From Phoronis australis (taxonomy: Eukaryota; Phoronida; Phoronidae), in assembly GCA_002633005.1 (NCBI GenBank), contig NMRA01000618.1:182232-226091 (forward strand): a stretch of 43,860 bases of DNA. The letters are read 5' to 3'. The stretch's first letter is position 1, and every line of letters starts with the position of its first letter. The notes under the pieces were generated by a model. It had not been told where the DNA came from. It ran no database searches and was given only the letters and a program-made list of their open reading frames with translations. A program made the translations under genes and the position numbers. Shown piece by piece: positions 43,601 through 43,860 of this stretch.

Positions 43601-43837
43601 GGCGCTTTATATATGCCAGACACTAAAATATATCGCACTTACACATCAGTCGTAAACTGATAAGCCGTTTTTTCGCCGTCCCGAAGGTGACGAGATCAGC
43701 AAAATCACTTGTATTGACAAAATGGACAATAACCATGGATTGAAATAGTTTGGCCTTTTTCGCCATTTGTGCAAAGGTTGTAAGAGAATAGCTCTATCTT
43801 ACGTCGTGCTACTATAAATGGAAACAGTGCGTACGCA

Positions 43838-43860
43838 GCATAGGCGGATTTAGGGGGGGG
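43838..43860 (+). repeat. Start of a CATAGGCGGATTTAGG-type MITE, cut by the window end
   Basis: CATAGGCGGATTTAG followed by a G-run resembles the terminus of the MITE at 13316-13485 (CAGNGGNGGATTTAG). Only the first ~20 bases are present. Confidence 0.35.

Noticed and set aside
1-43860. CRISPR arrays, bacterial operons, rRNA or complete tRNA genes
   Set aside because: None seen; tandem repeats here are minisatellites without unique spacers, and gene structure is eukaryotic.

Overview
The window looks like nuclear DNA of a marine invertebrate animal. The basis is AT-rich intron-bearing sequence, GT-AG spliced genes with metazoan domains, a BEL/Pao LTR retrotransposon, LINE fragments, many MITE-like elements, and a strong excess of the palindrome TACATGTA. 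Lancelet, hemichordate, brachiopod or mollusc would all fit; the sequence alone does not decide. Two assembly uncertainties are visible: an N-run at 30982-31614 and a single n at 23497.

Layout. At the left edge (1-662, minus strand) are the first two coding exons of a protein kinase. They are too short to show as open reading frames, and an in-frame TGA lies in the glycine-rich loop. Positions 663-8105 hold no recognisable gene, only dispersed repeats. Positions 8106-9610 (plus) are a decayed L1/Tx1-like LINE, and 10775-11705 (minus) is the C-terminal part of a different LINE. The only apparently intact host gene is a five-exon ectonucleotide pyrophosphatase/phosphodiesterase (ENPP4/5-like) on the minus strand, 20971 to 14983. 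It has a signal peptide, all metal-binding residues, a Ser where the family has its Thr nucleophile, and a short hydrophobic C-terminus. Its fourth intron carries a 273-bp repeat whose second copy is at 4512, flanked by inverted arrays of a 16-bp minisatellite.

Upstream of ENPP, 21943-22935 is a near-complete palindrome (foldback element). It is followed by a BEL/Pao element (23421-29907) with gag, protease, RT, RNase H and integrase in one frame. Two in-frame stops interrupt that frame, the first integrase Asp is missing, and the 5' LTR lacks 671 bp present in the 3' LTR, exactly at the single n. After the N-run, 34179-38666 is bounded by long inverted repeats rich in AGGTCA half-sites. It encloses a broken copy of an uncharacterised multi-copy metazoan family (motif DTDVVV) and may be an undescribed DNA transposon.

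The right end (38.7-43.9 kb) is mostly MITEs, a LINE tail, a tRNA-like SINE fragment and minisatellites, with one probable coiled-coil exon at 42224-42521 (minus). Apart from the kinase start, ENPP and a few candidate exons, the window is dominated by transposable elements in several stages of decay.
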